Assembly (NCBI GenBank): GCA_039990395.1
Contig: JBDXFZ010000041.1
Location: 310,001-374,000 of the forward strand
Length of the DNA stretch: 64,000 bases
Direction: 5' to 3'
DNA from: CALINF01 sp039990395
GTDB taxonomy: Bacteria; Pseudomonadota; Gammaproteobacteria; Pseudomonadales; Halieaceae
The notes beneath the pieces are model-generated. The model had not been told where the DNA came from. It was given only the letters and a program-made list of their open reading frames with translations, and ran no database searches. Below, in pieces: positions 51,032 to 60,436 of the stretch (within the stretch, counting starts at the first letter, position 1; the number at the start of each line of letters is the position of its first letter). Both the position numbers and the translations under genes were made by a program.

Positions 51032-52662
51032 ACGCTGACCTACAGCGCGCTCAACAACTGTATCAGTCAGGTGATCTTCCCGGTGCTGAGGCCGCGTTGC
51101 TTGCCATAGTGCGCGTCGACCCCAGCAATATTCAGGCGCTCGAGCTGCTGTCAGTCATCTGTACTCGCACCCGGAGACTAGAAGAAGCGATTCAATACAC
51201 TGGGCAGCTGGTCAAACTGGCACCAGCCACTATCGCCTACGCTGACAGGTTGGCAGCGCTTTTGGAAAATGCAGGTAAATTCGAAGAAGCTATCGTCTGC
51301 AGCCAAGAGCTGGTCAACCAACATCCGTCAAACGCAAATATTCGCTACAACTACGCGGCCCTACTCAAACGGGCCGGCCGGTTGGACGCAGCGCTAGAGC
51401 AGTATTCCAAAGCGCTGCAAATGGGCATCAGTCAACCAGAGGACGTGCTAACCAATATCAGCGTGGTGCTGTCTGACTTGCATCGACACCACGAGGCCGA
51501 AAAGGCGCTGCGACGCGCACTTGAGCTCGCACCCAACTATATTCCTGCGCTTTACAACCTGGGTGTTGTCATGGAGGAACTAGGCGACTGGGACAGTGCT
51601 CGCGCGCTGTTTGAACGCATTCTGGAGATCGACCCGGCGCATACAGAGTCGCTTACCCATCTGGCCAATGGCAGACGGTTCGATGATCCACGCGACCCCA
51701 TCATTGTGAAGATGCAGAATGCCATCACCACCAATCTCGGAAATGATATCCATGCGCGCACAGCCATGCATTTTTCGCTGGGCAAGGTACTGGATGATAC
51801 CGGGCAATACCCGCTGGCTTTTGAGCAGTTTTTCCAGGGCAACGAACAGTGTAGAGAAATCATCGGCGCCTACGATGCTGCTGCGCAGGAAGCGCAGTTA
51901 GCCGCGTACAAAAACATGCACCATTCAGGTTTTCTCGGCTCGATAGAACCAGTATCCGAAAAACCATTATTCTTTATCTGCGGCATGTTTCGATCCGGCT
52001 CAACCTTGCTTGAGCAGATGCTGGCATCTCACGCACAGGTTACCGCCGGCGGCGAGCTGAGCTACTTCAATCAAGCGCTACCGACGGATGCCACACAGCC
52101 GATGGAGGTTCATCAGCTGCGCGACATTGGCGAGGGTTACCTTGACTACCTGAAGAACAACTTTCCCAACGCGGCCCACGTAACCGATAAACGCCCTGAC
52201 AACTGGCAGTATCTGGGTATTATTCGCGCGCTTTTTCCCAACGCGAAATTTATCAATACCGGACGACATCCGCTGGACAACTGTCTGTCGCTGTTCTTCC
52301 ATCAGTTTGCAGGTTCAATGTCCTATCACACGCGCTTACTGGATATTGGGCACTACTACGCACAGTACGTTGAATTTATGAACTTCTGGCGAGATGTCGC
52401 GCCTGAGAATATTTACGAACTTAACTACCAGTCGCTAACAGCAGCGCCGCGAGAAACACTGGAGCCAATGCTGCACTTTCTCGGCTTGAATTGGGATGAC
52501 AATTGCCTGCAGTACTACAAAGCAGATAATCGGGTTCGAACGGCGAGTGTGTGGCAGGTGAGACAACCCCTGTATCAAAAAGCCAAGGGGCGTTGGCAGA
52601 ACTACGAAGAGGCGCTAGAACCGCTCAAGCAATATCTAACGCGTCAAGGTATTGACGTTTAG
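51028..52662 (+). CDS. TPR-sulfotransferase protein
   Basis: A 544-residue protein. TPR units fill about 1-290 (QQLYQSGDLPGAEAALLAIVRVDP, AALLKRAGRLDAALEQYSKAL, YNLGVVMEELGDWDSARALFERILEIDP). Residues 312-540 form a sulfotransferase domain: FICGMFRSGSTLLEQML with the phosphosulfate loop at 319-327, then FINTGRHPLDNCLSLFF and NYQSL. The arrangement resembles bacterial tyrosyl-protein sulfotransferase-like TPR proteins. It overlaps the upstream fusion gene by 4 bases (ATGA), so both act together. Protein acceptors are more likely than lipids given the TPRs. Confidence 0.87.
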   Translation: MNADLQRAQQLYQSGDLPGAEAALLAIVRVDPSNIQALELLSVICTRTRRLEEAIQYTGQLVKLAPATIAYADRLAALLENAGKFEEAIVCSQELVNQHPSNANIRYNYAALLKRAGRLDAALEQYSKALQMGISQPEDVLTNISVVLSDLHRHHEAEKALRRALELAPNYIPALYNLGVVMEELGDWDSARALFERILEIDPAHTESLTHLANGRRFDDPRDPIIVKMQNAITTNLGNDIHARTAMHFSLGKVLDDTGQYPLAFEQFFQGNEQCREIIGAYDAAAQEAQLAAYKNMHHSGFLGSIEPVSEKPLFFICGMFRSGSTLLEQMLASHAQVTAGGELSYFNQALPTDATQPMEVHQLRDIGEGYLDYLKNNFPNAAHVTDKRPDNWQYLGIIRALFPNAKFINTGRHPLDNCLSLFFHQFAGSMSYHTRLLDIGHYYAQYVEFMNFWRDVAPENIYELNYQSLTAAPRETLEPMLHFLGLNWDDNCLQYYKADNRVRTASVWQVRQPLYQKAKGRWQNYEEALEPLKQYLTRQGIDV

Positions 52663-52703
52663 TCGCTTGCCATTAAAGGCACTAGCGCAGAGCCATCTAT
52701 GCT

Positions 52704-53669
52704 TCAGACCAGCATCGCCTCAGTAACATCCCACAGCCGCTGTGCGCTATCTTCATCCACGGCGTGAGCCGACACATCGCTATAGCGGGGTGAATCCTCT
52801 GTTGCCAGATCCGCTACATCGCAGTCCTCACAATACAGCCCGCCAGTGTTACTCAGCGCGGCGCTGGTTGCCGCCCATAGACTGGTGGTACAGCCTTGTG
52901 TTGGCGACTTGAACATCGCCTTCACGCGCTCCGACATCTCGCCATTTTCATCCAGCCAGCCAAGCGCCTGCATTTCTTCTTGTGGCAGGTGACGCTGCAG
53001 AGGCGTCATGATGCCGCCAGGATGCACCGAAAAAGCCTGCAGGCCTTGATCACTGAACTTCATGTCCAATGCCAGCGCAAACAGGGCATTGGCTGTCTTC
53101 GCCTGACCGTAGGCGGCCCATTTCTCATAAGGTTCTTTCGAGAAATGAATGTCATCCCAACGAATATCCGACACCCGATGGGCAATAGATGAGAGACAGA
53201 CCACACGCGCCCGATCGGCCGCCAACAAATTCGAGAGCAGCCCGTTGGTCAACACAAAATGTCCCAGATGGTTAACCGCAAACTGCGACTCCCACTGCGG
53301 GCCAATACGCGTCTCGGGACACGCCATGATGCCGGCGTTATTAATCAACAGGTCCAGCTTGGGTTCGCGAGATGCCACCGACGCGGCATAGGCTTTCACA
53401 CTCGAAAGGTCAGCCAGGTCCATTGCGTCCACTACCAAATCACCCGAAAGCCCTGCGAGGTTCTCACTGGCTTTGGCCGGCGTTCTCACGGGTACATACA
53501 CCTTCGCTCCGCAATCCAGCAGTGCTCGTGTGGTCTCCAATCCAATACCAGAATACCCTCCAGTAACCACGGCAATCTTGCCCGCAAGATCTACGCCGGC
53601 CAATACCTGTGACGGCTCAGATTTTGCCGGAAACCCGGAGTTAATTTTCTGCTGAACTCTGTGCGACAT
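52704..53669 (-). CDS. Short-chain dehydrogenase/reductase
   Basis: About 321 residues. Rossmann motif VVTGGYSGIGLETTRAL near 33, LINNAGIM, LSSIAHR with the catalytic serine, and YGQAKTANALFAL with Y and K. This subgroup resembles retinol-dehydrogenase or light-dependent protochlorophyllide-reductase-like oxidoreductases. ATG 53669 with GAGG 8 bases upstream is preferred over GTG 53678. Substrate unknown. It lies 41 bases upstream-wise from the second SDR on the same strand, likely one operon. Confidence 0.86.
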   Translation of the reverse strand: MSHRVQQKINSGFPAKSEPSQVLAGVDLAGKIAVVTGGYSGIGLETTRALLDCGAKVYVPVRTPAKASENLAGLSGDLVVDAMDLADLSSVKAYAASVASREPKLDLLINNAGIMACPETRIGPQWESQFAVNHLGHFVLTNGLLSNLLAADRARVVCLSSIAHRVSDIRWDDIHFSKEPYEKWAAYGQAKTANALFALALDMKFSDQGLQAFSVHPGGIMTPLQRHLPQEEMQALGWLDENGEMSERVKAMFKSPTQGCTTSLWAATSAALSNTGGLYCEDCDVADLATEDSPRYSDVSAHAVDEDSAQRLWDVTEAMLV

Positions 53670-53710
53670 ACTACCCACCTCGTTTATTGACGCGCCTTTC
53701 GGCTGAACTG

Positions 53711-54496
53711 CTATCGAACCAGAGTTGTACCACCATCAATGGGAATAATCTGACCTGTAATAAAGGCGCCCGCCGCACTCGCCAGCATTATTGCCACACC
53801 GCTGATATCGTTCTCTTCTCCCCAACGATGCATAGGAATAAACGCAATTTCTGCCTCATACTGAGCGCTATCCTGGCTGGCATACTCGGTCATTTTGGTG
53901 AAGAAACGACCCGGTGCAATGGCATTCACACGGATATGCTGGTCTGCCAATGCCACCGCCAGATTACGGGTAACCTGGTGAATCGCAGCCTTGCTTGGAG
54001 CGTAGCTGAACGTATCCGTAGCAGCTGCTATGCCGGCGATCGAACCGATATTTATCACACTAGCTGTGTTCTCATGGCTGGCTCCAGCGCTCAGTAGAGG
54101 CGCTAACTCGCGGGTGAGGAAAAACGGCGTTTTGACATTCAAATCCATCACCTTATCCCAACCGGCTTCCGGGAAATCCTCCAACGGAGCAAGCCAGCCA
54201 ACGCCGGCATTATTGACCAGCACATCAATGGAAGATTCGCGCTCATTCAAGGCCGCTACCAATGCAGAGATCTCGTCCATGGAGCTGATGTTCCCTGGCA
54301 GGGCGATGCATTCACCCTTACCCATCTCCGTCAGCTCCTTTGCAGCCTCGATACATTGCTCAGCCTTGCGCGCGGTGATATAGACGCGGGCAGCACCAGC
54401 ATCCAGAAAGCCCTTCGCCATAAAGTAGCCAAGGCCGCGTGAGCCCCCTGTAACCACACAAATCTTACCTTCCATTGAGAACAGGTGTTCCAACAT
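53711..54496 (-). CDS. Short-chain dehydrogenase/reductase (FabG-like)
   Basis: A 261-residue classical SDR. VVTGGSRGLGYFMAKGFL near 14, VLVNNAGVGW near 94, NIGSIAGIAA, catalytic YAPSK and the C-terminal ITGQIIPIDGGTTLVR. ATG 54496 with AAGGGA upstream; the frame extends to 54520. Often annotated as gluconate 5-dehydrogenase or rhamnolipid RhlG-like; substrate cannot be read. Probably co-transcribed with the SDR downstream. Confidence 0.88.
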   Translation of the reverse strand: MLEHLFSMEGKICVVTGGSRGLGYFMAKGFLDAGAARVYITARKAEQCIEAAKELTEMGKGECIALPGNISSMDEISALVAALNERESSIDVLVNNAGVGWLAPLEDFPEAGWDKVMDLNVKTPFFLTRELAPLLSAGASHENTASVINIGSIAGIAAATDTFSYAPSKAAIHQVTRNLAVALADQHIRVNAIAPGRFFTKMTEYASQDSAQYEAEIAFIPMHRWGEENDISGVAIMLASAAGAFITGQIIPIDGGTTLVR

Positions 54497-54628
54497 TGTA
54501 TTTCCCTTACCTAGTGACAAAGACTCTCAGGATAGCATCGCTTTTCCCTGAACGCCTCACCTCAACCTCAAACCTCCAAGCAGAGCTCGCCATGAGGTAT
54601 ACTGCTCCGCCTGAAAAGCGAGGTCCCA

Positions 54629-56362
54629 ATGAACAGTAAGATACAAGTCGACGCCCCACTGGTGGTGCTGCATGGCGACGAAATGGCGCAGGTCGCCTTT
54701 GAGCGCATGCTGGAACAATTTGTTGCCAGCCGGCTGGATATTCCCTTGGTCGAGATTGACCTGTCTGCACAGAAGCGCCTGCAAACGAACGGAGCCGTGG
54801 TACGCGAAGCAATAGCCGCGCTGAAAAAACATGGCGTCGGTATCAAGAATGCAGGCATGACGGTCAATCGCGACCAGTTGGATGAGTTGTTGACCAAGTA
54901 TCCCGATGTTGAAGAAGCCACCCTGGACAAACTCGCCACCAAGTCACCCAACGGCGCTATTCGCAAGGGCATCGGCGGCAATATTACTCGCGAGGACATC
55001 CAGTTTCGCAATATTAAAAATACCCCGCCGCAGTGGATAGGACGCGATATCGAAGTCGATACCATGGAGCATGGAGGGAATAAATCCAGCTACAACACGC
55101 TGTCTAACTCAACGGGGATTGCCAAGCTTCTATTCGTGGGCAGCAGTGGCGACCCTGTAGAGCTTCATCGCAGACGCCTCAATCTGGGCGACCCTTACAT
55201 GCTGGCAACTAATGACTACACGGCAGTGGGCGCATGGGCCAGGCAATTTTTTCAGCGCGCCCTGGATGAAGAGCGCGACGCCTACGTTGGCCTCAAGGAT
55301 ACCGTGATACCCGGCTATGACGGCGTGATGCGCACGCAGATCGAAGACATCTATCACGCAGAGTTTGAGGATAAGTTCGCTGCGGCAGGACTTGCCTATC
55401 ACTACGAACTGATCGATGCTCAAGCCGCCCGACTGGTTTCCAACCCACCAGAAAAAGCCTTGTGGGGCGTACCCGACAACTCGACCGGCCGCCGGCTCTA
55501 CAAGCTGGTTAGGACGCTAAAGAAGTACGGCATTCCCGACCGCAAATTCCACGTCTCCATCTCCCGCATGAGCGCCGGTGGTGGTGATCAATACGGCAGC
55601 TTCAACATGGCTGCGCCGGAAGATGGCATCTTAAAGATCGTGGTTGATGGACAAGAAAAGCATGCCCGTGAAATAAAAATAAACGACCCAATCATTTTTA
55701 TGTCCAATGACCGCGAAGCGATTAAAGACTGGGTGTTACAAGTTTTTCGCGATGCCTCTCTGAACGACAAGGAGGTGTACTTTGGCCTCAAGCGCGAATA
55801 CTTCGAGTACGATGAGGTGTTTTCTGACGTAATCAACGAGGTTCGTAACGAACTGGTTGCCGATCACACCGAGCCACCCTCTTTCATGATTATGCGGCCG
55901 TCTAGCCAGCTAAAAAAGATGATTGCAGACCCACCACGAAACGCACTCTACCCTGCCCAGAATCTAGATGGCGACATTTTTTCTGATATTGCAGCAGCGC
56001 TTGGGGGCAGCCTTGCCACCGCGAGTTCCATCATTGAAAGTAAGGATGGCACGATGCTCTATGAGGCGCCTCACGGTACAGCGCATGATCTCTATCTGCG
56101 CTATCAGGAGAGTGACGGCAAGGAGGCTATCTTCAACTCCTCGGCACTAATCTACGCGCTCGGTAATGCACTGGAAACGCTGGGAAGACGCAGTGACAAC
56201 GATGAACTCGTGACCTACTCCACACAGCTGAAACAGGCGCTAATAGATACAGTGGATGCTGGCATTATCACTGGCGACATCAAGGGTAAAACGACCGACC
56301 CCGAAAACGAGAAAGTCGTTGATATGTACGGGTTTCTCGACGCCATCGAAGCAAGGCTATAA
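54629..56362 (+). CDS. Isocitrate dehydrogenase-like protein with internal duplication
   Basis: A 577-residue member of the isocitrate/isopropylmalate dehydrogenase superfamily closest to the eukaryote-like NADP-IDH. SPNGAIRKGIGGNI (106-119) is the substrate-phosphate loop; GLKDTVIPGYDGVMRTQIEDIYHAEFEDKF (221-250) and YHYELIDAQAA match IDH; the metal-binding DGDIFSDIAAALGG is near 448-460 and EAPHGTAHD near 483. Between the ELIDAQAA and DGD blocks are about 165 extra residues, which repeat the preceding module (copy A about 150-280, copy B about 315-442). Normal IDHs are near 410 residues. ribA follows 5 bases later. Cytosolic; NADP use is assumed. Confidence 0.75.
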   Translation: MNSKIQVDAPLVVLHGDEMAQVAFERMLEQFVASRLDIPLVEIDLSAQKRLQTNGAVVREAIAALKKHGVGIKNAGMTVNRDQLDELLTKYPDVEEATLDKLATKSPNGAIRKGIGGNITREDIQFRNIKNTPPQWIGRDIEVDTMEHGGNKSSYNTLSNSTGIAKLLFVGSSGDPVELHRRRLNLGDPYMLATNDYTAVGAWARQFFQRALDEERDAYVGLKDTVIPGYDGVMRTQIEDIYHAEFEDKFAAAGLAYHYELIDAQAARLVSNPPEKALWGVPDNSTGRRLYKLVRTLKKYGIPDRKFHVSISRMSAGGGDQYGSFNMAAPEDGILKIVVDGQEKHAREIKINDPIIFMSNDREAIKDWVLQVFRDASLNDKEVYFGLKREYFEYDEVFSDVINEVRNELVADHTEPPSFMIMRPSSQLKKMIADPPRNALYPAQNLDGDIFSDIAAALGGSLATASSIIESKDGTMLYEAPHGTAHDLYLRYQESDGKEAIFNSSALIYALGNALETLGRRSDNDELVTYSTQLKQALIDTVDAGIITGDIKGKTTDPENEKVVDMYGFLDAIEARL

Positions 56363-56367
56363 GCGCT

Positions 56368-57183
56368 GTGTTCACCTACCTGAACCCCGAGATACGAGAA
56401 CGCCTGATAGATGGCGGCAAACTCAAACGCATTGATGCGAAGGGAGCGCTACTCGACCCACGCCAGCCTCCACCCACCGACCAGTTGGCACTGAACCTAT
56501 TGGGCCCCATCCCCTTACCAACCGGTCGCGGCGAAGAGCAGCCTACCGCAGACTGGTACGCGGCAGTACGCAGCAGCGAGTTGACTGAAGTCGAGTCACT
56601 AGCAGGCACTTTACGCGACAGCGGCGGCCAACACCTGTTCTCCACACTTGTCAGCTCGATGTCGGTCAACAGCGTTTTAGTTATCGGCAACCCTGAGGCC
56701 TCGGCATCACCGCTAGTGCGTGTGCATTCAAACTGCTTAACCGGCGATGTATTCGGTTCGCGGCGCTGCGAGTGCGGCCCGCAGCTTGAAGCCGCTATGG
56801 ATGAAATCGCCCGGGACCCCGCTGGGGGCTATCTGGTTTATATGGCAGGCCATGAAGGCCGCGGCATCGGCCTGTGGGCAAAGGCCGCTACCTACCTTTT
56901 GCAGGACGAAGGCGAAGATACCTATCAGGCCAATCGTTCTCTGGGCCTTCCCGATGACTCTCGAGACTTCAGTGATGCCGCGGCATTGCTGCATCACTTT
57001 GTTGGCGACAAACCTATACGCCTGCTTACCAACAACCCCAAGAAAGTGAACGATCTGGCGGAGTTCGGGCTCACAAATGTTACCCCGGTTAAACATGTGG
57101 CTGGCGTCGATGATGCCAACCGGCGATATCTGGCCGCCAAGGCCGACTGGGGGCATCGCATCAGCCCAGAGGACATTGACTAA
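56368..57183 (+). CDS. ribA: GTP cyclohydrolase II with N-terminal extension
   Basis: First enzyme of riboflavin synthesis (GTP to the diaminopyrimidinone phosphate). 271 residues versus about 200 in E. coli RibA. Zinc cysteines C123, C134 and C136 lie in SNCLTGDVFGSRRCECG; MAGHEGRGIGLWAK and LLTNNPKKVNDLAEFG follow as in RibA. The first 70 residues are an extension without recognised motifs. GTG start at 56368, 5 bases after the idh stop; ltaE starts 4 bases after its own stop. No ribB domain is attached. Confidence 0.88.
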   Translation: MFTYLNPEIRERLIDGGKLKRIDAKGALLDPRQPPPTDQLALNLLGPIPLPTGRGEEQPTADWYAAVRSSELTEVESLAGTLRDSGGQHLFSTLVSSMSVNSVLVIGNPEASASPLVRVHSNCLTGDVFGSRRCECGPQLEAAMDEIARDPAGGYLVYMAGHEGRGIGLWAKAATYLLQDEGEDTYQANRSLGLPDDSRDFSDAAALLHHFVGDKPIRLLTNNPKKVNDLAEFGLTNVTPVKHVAGVDDANRRYLAAKADWGHRISPEDID

Positions 57184-57187
57184 AACC

Positions 57188-58189
57188 ATGATCGACTTGC
57201 GAAGTGACACAGTTACGCAGCCTACGGCGGCCATGCGTGAGGCGATGCTACACGCAGTAACCGGTGATGATGTCTATGGCGAAGATCCAACGGTAAACGC
57301 ACTGGAGTCACTCGCAGCGAGTATGACTGGTAAAGAGGCCGCTGTGTTTGCCAGTAGCGGTACACAGACCAACCTGCTGGGTATTCTTAGCCACTGTGAA
57401 CGTGGCCACGAATATATCGTAGGTAGCACTGCTCATACCTATATGTATGAAGGTGGTGGCGCAGCAGTGCTGGGCAGTGTGCAGCCTTGCACAATACCGT
57501 TTAATGATCGCGGTGAACTGCCACTGGATGAGGTGGCTGGTGTACTCAAACCCGACGATAGTCACTTCGCTATCAGTCGTTTGGTGTGTCTTGAAAACAC
57601 CCAGGCCGGCAAAGTCCTGTCGCTGGATTACCTACGACGCTACAGCGAGTTCGCATTGTCCAAAGGCCTGCTACGGCATCTTGATGGGGCACGCGCATTC
57701 AATGCTGCCGCGGCGCTCAATGTGCCCATCTCCGACATCTGCCAGTATTTCGATTCGGTTTCACTTTGCCTGTCCAAGGGATTAGGGTGCCCCGTGGGGT
57801 CGGTGCTGGTGGGTGATGCAGCCACCATCAAGAAGGCCAGACGCTGGCGCAAGATGCTGGGCGGCGGTATGCGTCAGGCCGGCATTCTGGCCGCAGCCGG
57901 TATTCATGCACTGGAGCATCACGTGGGAAGATTGCATGAAGATCATGACAAGGCCGCGCAATTGGCCGGGGCGCTGGATAGTATGCCGGGGCTCAAACTG
58001 GCTGCTGCGCCGCAAACCAATATCGTGATGCTGCACCCCGATGTGGACGCGGGAATGCTCAAGGAATTTCTATTGCAACGGGGTATCCGTATCAGCGGCC
58101 ACCGCTGGGTTTTTCATCAGGACATCAGCACCGCGGATATGCAAGAACTGCTTGCGGCGTGCACAGACTACAGCGCCAGCATCGCCTGA
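57188..58189 (+). CDS. ltaE: Low-specificity L-threonine aldolase
   Basis: PLP enzyme cleaving L-threonine or L-allo-threonine to glycine and acetaldehyde. 333 residues from ATG 57188: IDLRSDTVTQPT, DDVYGEDPTVN, ASSGTQTNLLGIL, HLDGARAFNAA, and the PLP lysine in CLSKGLGCPVGSVL, followed by RRWRKMLGGGMRQAG. Normal length. Third gene of an idh-ribA-ltaE run with 4-5 base spacers. Confidence 0.92.
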   Translation: MIDLRSDTVTQPTAAMREAMLHAVTGDDVYGEDPTVNALESLAASMTGKEAAVFASSGTQTNLLGILSHCERGHEYIVGSTAHTYMYEGGGAAVLGSVQPCTIPFNDRGELPLDEVAGVLKPDDSHFAISRLVCLENTQAGKVLSLDYLRRYSEFALSKGLLRHLDGARAFNAAAALNVPISDICQYFDSVSLCLSKGLGCPVGSVLVGDAATIKKARRWRKMLGGGMRQAGILAAAGIHALEHHVGRLHEDHDKAAQLAGALDSMPGLKLAAAPQTNIVMLHPDVDAGMLKEFLLQRGIRISGHRWVFHQDISTADMQELLAACTDYSASIA

Positions 58190-58197
58190 GAGGGCTT

Positions 58198-59766
58198 TTA
58201 GCCAGCAGGCACCAGCACGAGCGCAACCCCCATTATCAGCACAGCTGCGCCGAGCAATGTGGCGACGGTGCCCCTGGGCACACGATCCAAGTGCACACCC
58301 ATACTCGTGGTTTTTCGTGGCGACACCAGTGACATTACCAGCGCAGGAACAAGCCCGGCCACCAGACCCGCCACATTCCACCACAGCCAGGACACGCCCG
58401 GCAGACCCAGCCAAAGGTAGAGATTTACCAGCAAACCAAAGCCGAAGCCGATCAGGGCTGTGCGTTGCCCCACCGACGGCAACAGCAACGCGGTGGCAAA
58501 CAATGACAGCAACGGGCCGTTTGCCATAGAGCCAATCTTGTTGATCGCTTCCAGCACCGTAGGTGCAATGCTCTCCACCTGAAATGAGAATACTACGGCG
58601 AACAGGCCCCATCCCAGCGTGACAACTTTTGACAACAGAAACAGCCGATCTTCAGATACATCCACGCCGCGCGACAGAAAATCCTCTACCGTGCTGGCAG
58701 ACAAGCTATTGAGCGCCGAATCGATAGAAGACATGGCAGCAGCAAATAGGCCGACGATAGCGAGCCCGGCAAGACCTGATGCAAATTCAGCCGCGACGAA
58801 AGCCGGGAAGACCAGATTGAGATTAGGTTCGCCCGCATCCGTTTGTGGCAGGTTGCCGATGAAGTCGGCATGATCCAGTGCGTAAGCAGCAAGCCCCAGA
58901 CCAACAAGGCAATAGGCCAATACCAGCGGGAAACGCAGCAGCCCATTGATCAAGAGCACCCTCCGAGTGGCCGCCTCGTCGTGCGCAGAGAGTAACCGCT
59001 GCGCCTGACTCTGGTCGCAGCCATAGTACGCCACATAGAGAAAGAAGCCACCGATCAGCATGGGCCAGAAACCGTAGTTGTTACCACTGGTGAGCCCCCA
59101 GTCATTCACCAACGCTGGAGTACGATGCGACAGCTCGGCAAAGTGCACCGTGAGCGGTTCGTACAGCCAAACCAGGGCCGCGGCCACTGCAGCGGTCAGT
59201 AGCAACATCTGGATTACATCGGAGACCACCACCGCGCGCATACCACCCAACACATCGTAGGCGATGGTAATTCCCATCAGGATGACAACGGCCCAGGTGT
59301 ACGAAAGGCCCGTTACCAAACTGACCACCGAGCCCACGCCGTATACCGTTACGCCCGTGGCAATACCCCGAAACACCAGGAAGCAGCCACTGGCCAGCAC
59401 GCGACTCTCTTGCCCCAGACGCTTTTCAAGATACGCATAAATTGAAATGACGCCTGAGCGGCGGATAGGAATAAACAGGGCACACAATGCCAGCATCGCC
59501 AGCGGCACAGCCAGCTCATACTGCAACCACAGCATGCCGCCAGCCGCAGCGAAGCCCACGAACGCGGGGGCGCCCAACAAGCTGTTGGTAGAACACTGGG
59601 TGGCCACCACCGAGGTCGCCAAGGCCCAACTGGGTAACCCGTTCCCACCCAGATAGTAGTCTGAGCGCGAGTGTTGCCTGCGCCCGAGATAAAGCGCGAG
59701 CAACAACATGCCCGCCAGATAGGCTGCGATGACGACCCAATCCAGATTGCTGAGGTATGATCCCAC
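58198..59766 (-). CDS. Sodium:solute symporter (SSS family)
   Basis: A 522-residue integral membrane protein with about thirteen spans. LALYLGRRQHSRSDYYLGGNGLPSWALATSVVATQCS is the SSS N-terminal signature, with the Na2-site serines in AAAMSSIDSALNSLSASTVEDFL. It imports a sugar, amino acid or organic acid using sodium, fitting a marine host. GTG start at 59766. Convergent with ltaE, 8 bases apart. Confidence 0.92.
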   Translation of the reverse strand: MGSYLSNLDWVVIAAYLAGMLLLALYLGRRQHSRSDYYLGGNGLPSWALATSVVATQCSTNSLLGAPAFVGFAAAGGMLWLQYELAVPLAMLALCALFIPIRRSGVISIYAYLEKRLGQESRVLASGCFLVFRGIATGVTVYGVGSVVSLVTGLSYTWAVVILMGITIAYDVLGGMRAVVVSDVIQMLLLTAAVAAALVWLYEPLTVHFAELSHRTPALVNDWGLTSGNNYGFWPMLIGGFFLYVAYYGCDQSQAQRLLSAHDEAATRRVLLINGLLRFPLVLAYCLVGLGLAAYALDHADFIGNLPQTDAGEPNLNLVFPAFVAAEFASGLAGLAIVGLFAAAMSSIDSALNSLSASTVEDFLSRGVDVSEDRLFLLSKVVTLGWGLFAVVFSFQVESIAPTVLEAINKIGSMANGPLLSLFATALLLPSVGQRTALIGFGFGLLVNLYLWLGLPGVSWLWWNVAGLVAGLVPALVMSLVSPRKTTSMGVHLDRVPRGTVATLLGAAVLIMGVALVLVPAG

Positions 59767-59879
59767 CTACACAACTTACACCAATCCGCAGGAACATCCC
59801 ATACAACCGGTAGTCCAATCCAGAGTGCGACCCAATGTCGTATCATGCAAACACGCGGTAGAGCAGACTGAACGTACCA

Positions 59880-60425
59880 ATGAGCCACGAACACCCCGAA
59901 CATAAGGAACAAAAGCGAATAGGCATGACCATGCAGGCTCTGGCGTGGCTGATATTCCTCGCGCTGGGTGTGGCCTTTTTCAGTGACGTAATAGAAAAGC
60001 GGTTCAACCCCAACCAGGATCCCGCTACCTATATCGCCGAGGATGGCGTGCGTGAAGTGGTGCTCAAACGCAACAGGGCAGGACACTACGTTACCGCCGG
60101 CGCAATCAACGGACAGCCTGTAGTGTTCATGCTGGATACCGGCGCTACTGGCGTAGCACTGCCTGCGAAAATAGCAGACCAACTCGGCGTTTCGCGCGGG
60201 CGGGCCTACCCCACGCAAACCGCCAACGGCGTCTCCACCAGCTATGCGACCTCGCTTGACTCCGTTAGCGTCGGTGACATTGCATTGGCCAATGTGCGCG
60301 CTGGAATAACGCCCGGGCTGAACACCGAGCAGGTGCTATTGGGTATGTCCTTCCTCAAACACATTGAGTTCACTCAACGTGGCGACACCCTGATTTTAAG
60401 ACAATACCCTCAGGGCAACCGATAA
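59880..60425 (+). CDS. Retropepsin-like aspartic protease, membrane-anchored (TIGR02281-type)
   Basis: A 181-residue clan AA aspartic protease-like protein. N-terminal membrane anchor (ALAWLIFLALGVAFFSDVI, about 21-40), then a protease domain with the active-site motif FMLDTGATGVALP, a flap-like region and VLLGMSFLKHIEF. Monomers of this size would need to dimerise for catalysis. Probably periplasmic-facing. Frequent in proteobacteria, function unclear. Confidence 0.84.
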   Translation: MSHEHPEHKEQKRIGMTMQALAWLIFLALGVAFFSDVIEKRFNPNQDPATYIAEDGVREVVLKRNRAGHYVTAGAINGQPVVFMLDTGATGVALPAKIADQLGVSRGRAYPTQTANGVSTSYATSLDSVSVGDIALANVRAGITPGLNTEQVLLGMSFLKHIEFTQRGDTLILRQYPQGNR

Positions 60426-60436
60426 GCAGAATTGAG

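Noticed and set aside
59349..60218. A 289-residue minus-strand frame overlapping the symporter start and the aspartic protease-like gene
   Set aside because: Its C-terminal part is a frameshifted copy of symporter codons and the rest is antisense to the protease-like gene; no coherent family pattern.
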